DNA of 64,000 nucleotides from Tenacibaculum singaporense (GTDB taxonomy: Bacteria; Bacteroidota; Bacteroidia; Flavobacteriales; Flavobacteriaceae): positions 3,105,001 to 3,169,000 of the forward strand of contig NZ_CP032548.1 in NCBI RefSeq assembly GCF_003867015.1, written 5' to 3'. The translations under genes and the position numbers were made by a program. The first letter of the stretch is position 1. Every line of letters begins with the position of its first letter. Shown piece after piece: positions 8,591 to 18,096 of this stretch. The notes beneath the pieces are model-generated. The model saw nothing but the letters and a program-made list of their open reading frames with translations, did no database searches and was not told the origin of the DNA.

Positions 8591-9665
8591 AGACACCTTG
8601 TTATTTATTGGAAAATGTTTAACAATCACCCACGATAAGCATAATTATAAGTTAGTTGGAGAAAAAATTAAATCAGGATTGGTTGACTGGGACGCTGTAG
8701 TTAAAGTAAGTACAACCCACTATGTTTTCCCAGCATTATATTGTAATTTAAAACGAGCTGACTTCTTACACTATTTACCAACTGTTTTAGTAGAGTACAT
8801 GCAACACATTACTGACCTAAACAGAGAGCGAAATAAACATATTATAACTGAAGCTAAAGAAATCAACCAGATTTTGCTCTCAAATAACATCACTCCTATT
8901 TTTTTAAAAGGAACTGGTAATTTGCTTGAAGGTTTATATGAAGATATTGCTGAACGTATGGTGGGAGATATTGATTTTTTAGTAGAGAAAAAACATATCC
9001 AAACGACCTATAAGCTTCTACAAACTAACGGGTATACCAATAAAATTTCTGAGCTTTTTGAGGATCATAGACATCTACCTAGAATTACACATCCAAATAA
9101 GACTGCCGCTGTAGAAATTCATAAAGATATATTAAGAAAAGACAAGACAACATTTTTTAATTACAATAGTATCAAAGATTCTCTATTGAATGTAAATGAT
9201 GTCACTGTACTGTCTCTCAAAAACCAAATCAAATTAACCGTTTTTTCTAAACTAGTAAATGACTACAATTACTTTTTAAAGAACATTAATCTTCGAGGTG
9301 CCTATGACGTTTTTTTACTAGGAAATAAGTTAAAAGTACAAACCAAAATATATGATAATAACCTATCTAAACAATTAAATGCTGGTTTAGAATTATATAG
9401 TAAACTTCTGTCAAAGCCTAAAAACCTTCAATATACTTCTGATAAAAAAAGTCAACAATATGTATCTGGTTGTTTACAGAGTTTGTCTCCAAATCGATAT
9501 TACAAAATAAAGAAACTGGTATTAAAATACTACTTAAAAACATCAACAAGGCTTCATATTTTATGTAAAGCCTTATTTAAAAAATCATACTTTAAGTTTG
9601 TCTTTTCTAAAATAACTGATATTAGCTGGTTAAAAAGGAAATTAGGCTTTACACCAGACCTTTAA
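8580..9665 (+). CDS. Nucleotidyltransferase family protein (NTP_transf_5 type)
   Basis: This 361-residue protein starts at the ATG at 8580, overlapping the stop of the upstream PqqD-HprK-like gene. The core FLKGTGNLLEGLYED...RMVGDIDFLV (about residues 108-135) is the signature of the uncharacterised nucleotidyltransferase family PF14907. Its D-x-D (DID) is the likely metal-binding pair, and a matching acidic VEIHKDI follows. Members recur with PqqD and HprK-like proteins in peptide and capsule loci, but the substrate is unknown. Its end overlaps the convergent mpl gene by 17 bases. The family call is firm; NMP transfer to a peptide or carrier is speculative. Confidence 0.8.
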   Translation: MNYKDTLLFIGKCLTITHDKHNYKLVGEKIKSGLVDWDAVVKVSTTHYVFPALYCNLKRADFLHYLPTVLVEYMQHITDLNRERNKHIITEAKEINQILLSNNITPIFLKGTGNLLEGLYEDIAERMVGDIDFLVEKKHIQTTYKLLQTNGYTNKISELFEDHRHLPRITHPNKTAAVEIHKDILRKDKTTFFNYNSIKDSLLNVNDVTVLSLKNQIKLTVFSKLVNDYNYFLKNINLRGAYDVFLLGNKLKVQTKIYDNNLSKQLNAGLELYSKLLSKPKNLQYTSDKKSQQYVSGCLQSLSPNRYYKIKKLVLKYYLKTSTRLHILCKALFKKSYFKFVFSKITDISWLKRKLGFTPDL

Positions 9666-11001
9666 CCTCATCAAAGTCTAAACCTCCATAATTACCTGAG
9701 CTCATCAACAACAAAGCAGCATTTTCAAGGTTTTTACTAAATAGGAATTCTTTAAATTCTTCCGGATTCGTATATATAATCAAATCATCTCGTTCAAAAG
9801 CCTTCGCTATTTGTTCTTCAGAAACTTCTTCCAGCTGTTTAATTTTTACTGCGTGGGGAGAATAAAACACTACTGCTTTATCAGCCTTATCTAGAGCTCC
9901 TTTGTACTCTGATAAAAACTCAGCGTTTAGGCTTGAATAAGTATGAAGCTCTAAACATGCTAACAAAGTTCTATTCGAATATTGATCTTTAACCGCTGCT
10001 GTCGTAGCTGCTACTTTAGATGGTGAATGTGCAAAATCTTTAAACACAACTGTTGATGAATTTTCAGCAATCTTTTCTAAACGTTTACTTGCACCTTTAA
10101 AACTTGCTATCGCTTCGTAAAACTCATCTTCATCAATTCCCATGTGCTGACATATCCACTTCGCTCCTGCCAAGTTTTGTAAGTTATGTTCTCCAAAAAT
10201 TTCCAATGGTAAATCTCCTTCTTCCGTTTCCAAATAGGTAATTCCGTTATCAATAAAATAATCTGGGGTTTTATAAGGATACTTTTTTATCGGGTGATTA
10301 GAATTTTCAATAACCTCCTTTAAAATGGCATCTTCCTCATTATACACCATAATTCCTCCATTCGTCAAAGAATCTGTAAAAATTGAAAACTGTTCAACAT
10401 AGTTTTCAAAAGTTGGGAATACATTAATATGATCCCAAGCAATTCCACTTAACAATGCAATGTTCGGTTTGTACAAATGAAACTTCGGTCGCATATCTAT
10501 AGGAGAACTTAAATACTCATCACCTTCCAAAACAATAAATTCATTTTCTTCGGTTAAATGTACCATTGTATCAAAACCATCTAGCTGAGCTCCTACCATG
10601 TAATCCACTTCTTTATCATGATAATTCAACACATGTAAAACCATAGAAGTAATTGTTGTTTTTCCATGAGAACCACCTATAACCACACGAGTTTTATCTT
10701 TAGATTGCTCATATAAAAACTCTGGATATGAATAAATTTTCACTCCAAGTTCTTGCGCCTTTAACAACTCTGGGTTATCCTTTTTTGCATGCATTCCTAA
10801 AATTACTGCATCTAAATCGGTAGTTATTTTTTCTGGAAACCAACCAAACTCATTCGGTAATAAACCTTTATTTGCTAAACGAGTTTTTGAAGGATCATGA
10901 ATCGTATCATCACTACCTGTTATTTGGTATCCTTTTTGTTGTAATGCGATTGCTAGGTTATGCATTGCGCTACCTCCGATAGCTATAAAGTGAATTTTCA
11001 T
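9649..11001 (-). CDS. mpl: UDP-N-acetylmuramate:L-Ala-gamma-D-Glu-meso-DAP ligase (Mpl)
   Basis: This 450-residue cytoplasmic Mur ligase-family enzyme reattaches recycled murein tripeptide to UDP-MurNAc using ATP. The start ATG at 11001 gives the canonical N-terminus MKIHFIAIGGSAMHNLAIAL. Longer in-frame starts add an atypical 33-residue extension. Visible motifs are the Gly-rich UDP-binding loop IGGSAMHN, the P-loop GGSHGKTTI, the central-domain LLSGIAWDHINVFPTFENY, and the C-terminal KDFAHSPSKVAAT block. The length matches the family. It is transcribed convergently with the nucleotidyltransferase gene and stands alone. Confidence 0.9.
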   Translation of the reverse strand: MKIHFIAIGGSAMHNLAIALQQKGYQITGSDDTIHDPSKTRLANKGLLPNEFGWFPEKITTDLDAVILGMHAKKDNPELLKAQELGVKIYSYPEFLYEQSKDKTRVVIGGSHGKTTITSMVLHVLNYHDKEVDYMVGAQLDGFDTMVHLTEENEFIVLEGDEYLSSPIDMRPKFHLYKPNIALLSGIAWDHINVFPTFENYVEQFSIFTDSLTNGGIMVYNEEDAILKEVIENSNHPIKKYPYKTPDYFIDNGITYLETEEGDLPLEIFGEHNLQNLAGAKWICQHMGIDEDEFYEAIASFKGASKRLEKIAENSSTVVFKDFAHSPSKVAATTAAVKDQYSNRTLLACLELHTYSSLNAEFLSEYKGALDKADKAVVFYSPHAVKIKQLEEVSEEQIAKAFERDDLIIYTNPEEFKEFLFSKNLENAALLLMSSGNYGGLDFDEVKGLV

Positions 11002-11199
11002 AGTGTTGTTATCTGTGATATAGGCATCAAAAATACAAAACCAAGCGAGAATTTTAAGTATCTTTAAATCGAAACTCTTTAAATAGCTATGTTCACTCAC
11101 TCAAATAGTATCTTTACAAACTTCAACTTGTAAAAAACTGCTATTTTTAAGTGTTTTTGTTCATATAAATTTACGATTAGCATCAAAAAATATAGATAA

Positions 11200-14100
11200 A
11201 TGAAAAGAATAATCCCTATTTTACTAATGATTTTATTTTCAACCTTAGCACACGCCCAAGAAAACTATACCAACCTTTGGGAAAAGGTGCACAAGTTTGA
11301 AGCTGAAAACCTACCTAAATCTGCTTTAAAAATAGTAAACACTATTTACGATAAGGCTGAAAAAAGCAACAATGCTCCTCAAATTATAAAATCGTTGTTT
11401 TATAAAAGTAAATACGCTCTAACTTTAGAAGAAAATGCACAATTAAAAATTATTGATGAGTTTAAAAAACAAATTAATCAACATAATTTTCCGACAAAAA
11501 ATGTGCTAGAAAATGTATTGGCTAACTTATACTGGCAATATTTTAATCAAAATAAATGGAAATTTTACAATCGTCCCCAAACACAAGAAAAAGTAGATGG
11601 AAATGATTTTAGAACATGGGACTTAAATACGCTGTTTGCAGAAATTCATTGTCACTATCAAAATTCTTTAGAGAATGAATCTGCATTACAAAAAACAGAC
11701 ATTTATACTTTTAAAGATATTATTCAAGCGGAAAAAGACTCTAAAAAATACCGCCCTACTCTATTTGATTTTTTAGCGCACAATGCCTTAGAGTTTTATA
11801 AAACCACAGAAACTAATATTACAAAACCTACTTATCAATTTAAAATTGATAACACTTTATACTTAAGTGAAGCTAATAAGTTTTCTGCATTAAACCTCAC
11901 TACAAAAGATGATTTATCATTGCAGTTTAATGCCTTAAAAATCTATCAAAAACTCATTAACTTTCATTTAAAAAACAAGAATCTTAATGCCCTTGTGGAT
12001 GCTGACATTCAACGATTACAGTTTGTTAAGCAGCATATAACTTTAAATAACAAACAAGAGTTATTGTTACAAACACTAAAAACATCAGTTAATAATTACA
12101 AGAACAATGAAGTTTCTGGATTATATAGTTATGAAATAGCTAGAATTTATAATCAGCAAGCTGGATCTTATAAAACTAAAAAAAACGAAGACTTTCGTTT
12201 TAAAAACAAAGAAGCACTTGCTATCTGTAAAAAGGTTATTAAACAATTTTCTAAGAGTTTAGCTGCTGAAAAATGTGAAGCTTTACAACAACAAATCACA
12301 GCTACATCACTCAGTATTCTTTCTGAAAAATTTGTACCAATCCTATCTCACTCTAGGTTACTAGTTACTTACAATAATATTGACAAGCTGTACTTCTCTG
12401 CTTATAAAATTGATCATAAACAATTAGAAGAGCTTCAAAAAATTCACAAAGAAGAAGAACGCTTTAACTTTATAAAAAAGCTTACAAAAGCTACTTCATG
12501 GAATAGTAACTTACGAAATGAAAAAGATTATTTATCACATACAACTGAGGTTGTAGTTCCCGAATTAACTCAAGGAAACTATTTAATCATAGCACACCAG
12601 AATGATACTTTTAACTCTGAAGACTTATATGCTACTGCTCATTTAGAAGCAACCAATTTAGTTTTGGTTGAAAACAATAATGATGGTGTAAAAACCTACC
12701 AAGTTGTTGATAGAAATACTGGAAAGCCTGTTAAAGACGCTGAATTATTATTACAAAACAAGCAACATAGGTATGGAAAATCGATTCACAAAAAAATAAC
12801 AACTGATAAAAACGGATTTGCTTCTTTTAAAAGTGATGCTAGTTATGGTAATGTGTATGTTACTGTAACTCACAAAAACGATTCAGCAGTTTTTGGTAAC
12901 TATTACCTGAATAAACATCAAAAACAAGCCTCTCCAACTACAAATGATAATCATATAAATATTAAGCCTTTTATTTTTACTGATAGAAGCATTTATCGAC
13001 CAGGACAAACTGTATACTTCAAAACTATTTTCATTCAAGAAACAGAAGACAAATCAACGCCTTTCACCAATGAGTTTGTACAAGTAACATTAAATAATGT
13101 TAACGGTGAAGCAGTAAAAATACTAGACCTAAAGCTAAACGAATATGGGTCAGCTTCTGGTGAAATTATACTACCAAATACAGGGTTAACTGGTGAATAT
13201 TGGTTTTCTATTGATAAAAGTGAAAAACAAGAAAGCAGGTTTTATAAGACTATAGATTTTGATTTTGAGAGAGAAGATTATATCACTCATATTTCAGTTG
13301 AAGAATATAAACGTCCTAAGTTTAAAACAGAATTTAAACCTGTAACAAAAACTTATAAGTTACATGACAGCATTACAGTAAACGGATTTGCAAAAGCTTT
13401 TGCTGGTTCAACTATCACAGATGCTAAAGTAGTATATCGTGTGCATCGTAAAGTACAATATCCTGTTTGGTGGTACTGGCGTAAACCTCAGTTTACTTCA
13501 GAAGCACAAGAAATTACACACGGTGAATTAACAACTGATGCACAAGGTAACTTTTCAATTACTTTCAAAGCTTTACCCGATGAAAGTGTGAACAAAGAAA
13601 ACTTACCTGTTTTTGAATATGAAGTTACTGCAGATGTAACTGATGTTAATGGAGAAACTCGCTCAGCAACCTCTATTGTAAAAGTTGGGTATCATGCATT
13701 ACTTGCTACTTTACAAATTCCTTCTACAATACATAAATCGGACAAGGAAACAACAATTGAAATATCAAGTAAAAATTTAAACGGGGAATTTGCACCTGCT
13801 AAAGGAAGCATTAAAATATACAAATTACAAGCTCCTAAAAATCCGTTACGTAAAAGACCTTGGGATACTCCAGATTATCAAGATATTTCAGAAAGTGAGT
13901 TTAGAAACTTATTTCCTCATGAAGCTTACACTTCGGAAGAACAAAACCCTCAAAATTGGAAAAAAGAAAAATTAGTATTTGAGCAAAATTTCAATACAGA
14001 AGAATCTAAAGAAATTACACTTAATAACTATAAAAAATGGGCTTCTGGTAAATACATAACCGTATTAAGTTCTAAAGATAAGTTTGGACAAGATGTTACA

Positions 14101-17100
14101 GACAAAGTTCTCTTTACAATAATTGATAACAAAGAAAAAAGTGTAACCGACAATCAGTTGTTCACGTATAACACAAATAAAACGACTTACAAACCAAATG
14201 ACATTGCTGAGTTACAAATTGGTTCTGCTTCAAAAGATGTTACGGTTATAGTTCAAATAGAAAAGAATCATACCATCGTAAACACAGAGCTTATTCATTT
14301 AAATAACAAAATCAAAACAATTGAAGTTCCTGTTACTAGACAAGATGTTGGCGGGTTTGTTATCAAATATTACTTTGTGAATTACAATAGTTTTGTAAGT
14401 GGAATAATTCCTATTTCTGTTCCAAATGAACAAGATAACATTACTATAGAAACCAATACGTTTAGAGATAAATTACAACCTGGAACTCAAGAAACGTGGA
14501 GTTTTACCATTAAAAACGATAAAAACAACAAAGTAGCAGCAGAGATGCTTGCAAGTATGTACGATGCTTCTTTAGATGAATTTAAACCTCATAACTGGGA
14601 GTTTTCACCTATCTCTACTTCTACATATTACTCTTATAGCGGTAACGCTAATGCATATCAAAGTTTTGGTAATGAACGTTTCAGAGTTTTTAACAATACT
14701 TATCCATCATCTTTTAAAATTCAACGATATGACCAATTGAATTGGTTTGGGTTTTACTTCGGAAGGAATAAAGATATTCTTTTAAGAGGGGCTTCTAGGA
14801 GGTTAAAAAATGAAATTTCGAAACCAGAAGCTATTATGGAGGAAGCTGAAATGGAAGATAGTAGTGTTCCTTTTTCTTCTAAAGATGCTTCTTATAGTCC
14901 ACCTCCTAAAAAAGAATCTAAACAAGAAAAAGTTTCTTTAAATGGAGTTCAAATTCGTAAAAACCTTCAAGAAACTGCCTTTTTCTATCCTCATTTACAA
15001 ACCGATAAAGAAGGGAATATCACGTTTAGCTTCACCACTCCAGAAGCTTTAACACGATGGAAATTGCAGCTACTAGCACATACAAAAGAATTGCAATCTG
15101 CTACCAAGACATTAACTACTGTTACTCAAAAAGAGTTAATGGTAATGCCTAATGCTCCTAGATTCTTAAGAGAGGGAGATCAAATTATATTCAGCTCTAA
15201 AATTGCTAATATTTCTGATAAAAACTTAGAAGGTACAGCACAACTTATATTAACCGATGCTATTACCGGAAAAGAAATCAACCTGTTAAACAATTCTTCT
15301 AAAAATCAGTCTTTCAGTGTTGATTCTAACGGAAACACGAATGTATTTTGGAACTTATCAATTCCTGATACTTATCAAGCAATTCAATATAAAGTAATTG
15401 CCAAGGCAGGAGATTTTTCTGATGGAGAACAAAATGTATTGCCTGTTTTATCAAACAGAATGTTAGTTACAGAAACGCTACCTATGTGGGTTCGTTCAAA
15501 TCAAACCAAAACATTCACATTAGATAAGCTTAAAAATCAAACTTCGACTACGCTAAGTCACCATAAATTAACGTTAGAAGTTACCTCAAACCCTGCATGG
15601 TATGCTGTACAGGCTTTACCCTATTTAATGGAATATCCGTACGAGTGTAGTGAACAAACCTTTGCTCGTTATTATGCGAACACACTCGCTAGTCATATTG
15701 CAAATTCAAATCCAAGAATACAAGAGGTGTTCAATACTTGGAAATCTTCAGATGCTTTATTGAGTAACTTAGAAAAGAATCAAGAGTTAAAATCGTTAAT
15801 TATACAGGAAACTCCTTGGTTACGTGATGCTCAATCAGAGACAGAACAAAAGAAGCGTATTGCTTTGTTATTTGATTTAAACAAAATGAAAAACGAACAA
15901 CAAAACGCTATTAATAAACTACTGCAAATGCAGTTAAGCAATGGAGGATTCACTTGGTTTAAAGGGAATGATAAACCTAATGTTTATATAACGAATCATA
16001 TTGCTACTGGTTTTGGACATTTACAAAAATTAGGTATTGATAATAAAGATAATTCTTTACAGAAAATGCTTGTGGACGCTATCCACTTTTTAGATGCTGA
16101 AATTGAACATACCTACAAGAAGTTATTAGAAAATGCTGAACGCATTAAAGCTGAAAAAGGTCAAAAAAAATATACCGAGTACTTAAAGAAAAACCATCTA
16201 AACTATTTCATTATTCAATATTTATACATGCGTTCTTTTTATACCAATATTGAAATTAACGATACGACAAAAACCGCTTTTGAATATTATAAAAATCAAA
16301 CAGCAACTTACTGGAAAGAGTTTAGTTTATACGGAAAAGGACAAATTGCCCTAATACAGTTTAGAAATGGTAATACATCAATTACTAATAAAATTTTAAA
16401 ATCTTTAAGAGAGAACAGTATTACTTCTGATAAAGTAGGAATGTATTGGAAAGAAAACCAACCGAGTTGGTACTGGCACCAAGCCCCTATTGAAACCCAA
16501 TCATTGTTAATTGAAGCCTTTTCAGAAATTGAAAATGATACTGAGACTATTGATAACCTAAAAATATGGTTACTAAAAAATAAGCAAACCAATCGTTGGA
16601 AAACTACCAAAGCAACTACTGAAGCTGTATATGCATTATTATTACGAGGTAGTGATTGGATTTCGGTAACTGATATGGTGGATGTAAAAGTTGGAGAGAA
16701 AACAATCAATCCTTCTAAATTAGAAGACACAAAAGTTGAGGCGGGTACCGGTTATTTTAAAACCTCTTGGAATGGTTCTGAAATCACTCCTAATATGAGT
16801 ACCGTTAGTATTTCTAAAAAAGGAAAAGGTATTGCTTGGGGTGGATTGTATTGGCAGTATTTTGAAGACCTAGATAAAATTACTTCTGCTAAAACTCCTT
16901 TACAATTAAATAAAAAACTATTTAAAAAAGTAAATACTAATACAGGTAAACAACTTCAAGAAATTACAGAAAATACGCAATTAAATGTAGGAGATTTAAT
17001 GACTGTTAGAATTGAACTTCGCTCTGATAGAGATATAGAATTTGTGCACATGAAAGACATGAGAGCAAGTGGAGTTGAACCTATTAACGTATTATCACAA

Positions 17101-17316
17101 TACAAATGGCAAGATGGTTTAGGGTATTATGAAAGTACAAAAGATGCTGCAACAAATTTCTTTTTCGATCGTTTACCTAAAGGAGTATATGTATTTGAGT
17201 ATGATGTACGTGTAAATAATGCAGGTAACTTTAGTAACGGAATCACAACTATTCAAAGTATGTATGCCCCTGAGTTTACTAGCCATTCAAAAGGAAAAAG
17301 ATTACTAATTAAATAA
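11200..17316 (+). CDS. Alpha-2-macroglobulin family protein
   Basis: This very large secreted or periplasmic protein (2038 residues) has a signal peptide (MKRIIPILLMILFSTLAHAQ). Bacterial alpha-2-macroglobulins trap proteases through a thioester. The MG2-type block DRSIYRPGQTVYFKTIF is clear at about residue 595. The A2M domain opening (ETAFFYPHLQTDKEGNITFSF, TPEALTRWKLQLLAHT) lies near 1265. The thioester site YPYECSEQT keeps the C-x-E-Q core, with Cys at about residue 1483. An acidic, low-complexity segment before the A2M domain (EEAEMEDSSVP, YSPPPKKE) lies where a bait region would be. No lipobox is visible, unlike E. coli YfhM. The gene stands alone before a small outer-membrane protein. 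Confidence 0.92.
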   Translation: MKRIIPILLMILFSTLAHAQENYTNLWEKVHKFEAENLPKSALKIVNTIYDKAEKSNNAPQIIKSLFYKSKYALTLEENAQLKIIDEFKKQINQHNFPTKNVLENVLANLYWQYFNQNKWKFYNRPQTQEKVDGNDFRTWDLNTLFAEIHCHYQNSLENESALQKTDIYTFKDIIQAEKDSKKYRPTLFDFLAHNALEFYKTTETNITKPTYQFKIDNTLYLSEANKFSALNLTTKDDLSLQFNALKIYQKLINFHLKNKNLNALVDADIQRLQFVKQHITLNNKQELLLQTLKTSVNNYKNNEVSGLYSYEIARIYNQQAGSYKTKKNEDFRFKNKEALAICKKVIKQFSKSLAAEKCEALQQQITATSLSILSEKFVPILSHSRLLVTYNNIDKLYFSAYKIDHKQLEELQKIHKEEERFNFIKKLTKATSWNSNLRNEKDYLSHTTEVVVPELTQGNYLIIAHQNDTFNSEDLYATAHLEATNLVLVENNNDGVKTYQVVDRNTGKPVKDAELLLQNKQHRYGKSIHKKITTDKNGFASFKSDASYGNVYVTVTHKNDSAVFGNYYLNKHQKQASPTTNDNHINIKPFIFTDRSIYRPGQTVYFKTIFIQETEDKSTPFTNEFVQVTLNNVNGEAVKILDLKLNEYGSASGEIILPNTGLTGEYWFSIDKSEKQESRFYKTIDFDFEREDYITHISVEEYKRPKFKTEFKPVTKTYKLHDSITVNGFAKAFAGSTITDAKVVYRVHRKVQYPVWWYWRKPQFTSEAQEITHGELTTDAQGNFSITFKALPDESVNKENLPVFEYEVTADVTDVNGETRSATSIVKVGYHALLATLQIPSTIHKSDKETTIEISSKNLNGEFAPAKGSIKIYKLQAPKNPLRKRPWDTPDYQDISESEFRNLFPHEAYTSEEQNPQNWKKEKLVFEQNFNTEESKEITLNNYKKWASGKYITVLSSKDKFGQDVTDKVLFTIIDNKEKSVTDNQLFTYNTNKTTYKPNDIAELQIGSASKDVTVIVQIEKNHTIVNTELIHLNNKIKTIEVPVTRQDVGGFVIKYYFVNYNSFVSGIIPISVPNEQDNITIETNTFRDKLQPGTQETWSFTIKNDKNNKVAAEMLASMYDASLDEFKPHNWEFSPISTSTYYSYSGNANAYQSFGNERFRVFNNTYPSSFKIQRYDQLNWFGFYFGRNKDILLRGASRRLKNEISKPEAIMEEAEMEDSSVPFSSKDASYSPPPKKESKQEKVSLNGVQIRKNLQETAFFYPHLQTDKEGNITFSFTTPEALTRWKLQLLAHTKELQSATKTLTTVTQKELMVMPNAPRFLREGDQIIFSSKIANISDKNLEGTAQLILTDAITGKEINLLNNSSKNQSFSVDSNGNTNVFWNLSIPDTYQAIQYKVIAKAGDFSDGEQNVLPVLSNRMLVTETLPMWVRSNQTKTFTLDKLKNQTSTTLSHHKLTLEVTSNPAWYAVQALPYLMEYPYECSEQTFARYYANTLASHIANSNPRIQEVFNTWKSSDALLSNLEKNQELKSLIIQETPWLRDAQSETEQKKRIALLFDLNKMKNEQQNAINKLLQMQLSNGGFTWFKGNDKPNVYITNHIATGFGHLQKLGIDNKDNSLQKMLVDAIHFLDAEIEHTYKKLLENAERIKAEKGQKKYTEYLKKNHLNYFIIQYLYMRSFYTNIEINDTTKTAFEYYKNQTATYWKEFSLYGKGQIALIQFRNGNTSITNKILKSLRENSITSDKVGMYWKENQPSWYWHQAPIETQSLLIEAFSEIENDTETIDNLKIWLLKNKQTNRWKTTKATTEAVYALLLRGSDWISVTDMVDVKVGEKTINPSKLEDTKVEAGTGYFKTSWNGSEITPNMSTVSISKKGKGIAWGGLYWQYFEDLDKITSAKTPLQLNKKLFKKVNTNTGKQLQEITENTQLNVGDLMTVRIELRSDRDIEFVHMKDMRASGVEPINVLSQYKWQDGLGYYESTKDAATNFFFDRLPKGVYVFEYDVRVNNAGNFSNGITTIQSMYAPEFTSHSKGKRLLIK

Positions 17317-17356
17317 AATAACTATCTTAGCAATACATAACATTAAATTAAAAATT

Positions 17357-17827
17357 ATGAAAAAAATCTTTTTATTTATCGGATTTTTAACCCTTTCGTT
17401 TTTTACAGCAAATGCCCAAGAAATTTCTGACAACGCTATTGGTCTTCGTTTAGGAGACAATGATGGTTTTGGTGGTGAAATTTCTTACCAACGCAGGTTA
17501 AGTGACAACAACCGTTTAGAAATTGACTTAGGTTTAAGAAATGGTAAAAATTATGATGGATTTAAGGCTACTGCTTTATACCAATGGGTATGGCAATTAG
17601 AAAACCGCTTTAACTGGTATGCAGGTGCTGGTGGAGGTTTAGGTCACTGGAACATCGATAATGCAGGTTCTGATACTTTTATCTTTGCTGCTGGTGTTGT
17701 TGGTATTGAATATAACTTTGATATCCCTTTAATCTTATCTTTAGATTATAGACCAGAAATTGGCTTCGGCGACACATACGATGGATTTAACTCTGACTTT
17801 GGTTTAGGTATCCGTTACCAATTCTAA
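17357..17827 (+). CDS. Small outer-membrane beta-barrel protein
   Basis: This 156-residue protein has a signal peptide (MKKIFLFIGFLTLSFFTANAQ). The rest is a run of amphipathic strands with alternating aromatic residues (IGLRLGDNDGFGGEISYQRRL, TALYQWVWQ, NWYAGAGGGLGHWN, LGIRYQF). The C-terminal Phe fits BAM-dependent outer-membrane insertion. It looks like an 8-stranded OmpW/OmpX-size barrel, as in other small flavobacterial porin-like proteins. The gene lies 40 bases after the alpha-2-macroglobulin gene and is followed by a strong terminator, so it may be co-transcribed. The specific function is unknown. Confidence 0.75.
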   Translation: MKKIFLFIGFLTLSFFTANAQEISDNAIGLRLGDNDGFGGEISYQRRLSDNNRLEIDLGLRNGKNYDGFKATALYQWVWQLENRFNWYAGAGGGLGHWNIDNAGSDTFIFAAGVVGIEYNFDIPLILSLDYRPEIGFGDTYDGFNSDFGLGIRYQF

Positions 17828-17852
17828 AAAACGTTAGACTACATATTATAAC

Positions 17853-17884
17853 AAAAGCCTCCAAATTAATTTGGAGGCTTTTTT
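17853..17884. terminator. Strong terminator after the small barrel gene
   Basis: AAAAGCCTCCAAATT (17853-17867) is followed at once by its perfect reverse complement AATTTGGAGGCTTTT and further Ts. The hairpin is symmetrical and would work in both directions. The + strand gene just upstream is the obvious client. Confidence 0.9.
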
Positions 17885-18096
17885 GTTTGAAAACTTCTAA
17901 AGTTAAATATCAAATGTTTTTATAAAGTAACTTTTGTATTAAATAAAGAATACTTAAACATTATAAAAACCTCAACTAATTAACATATAATCAACCTTAT
18001 GTATAAGTTTTAATAATTTTTTACTAACAAAATTGAAATCTGGTTGCTAGTTATCATAAATAATTTCGCCGTGGATAATTCACTAAAGATTTCAAA

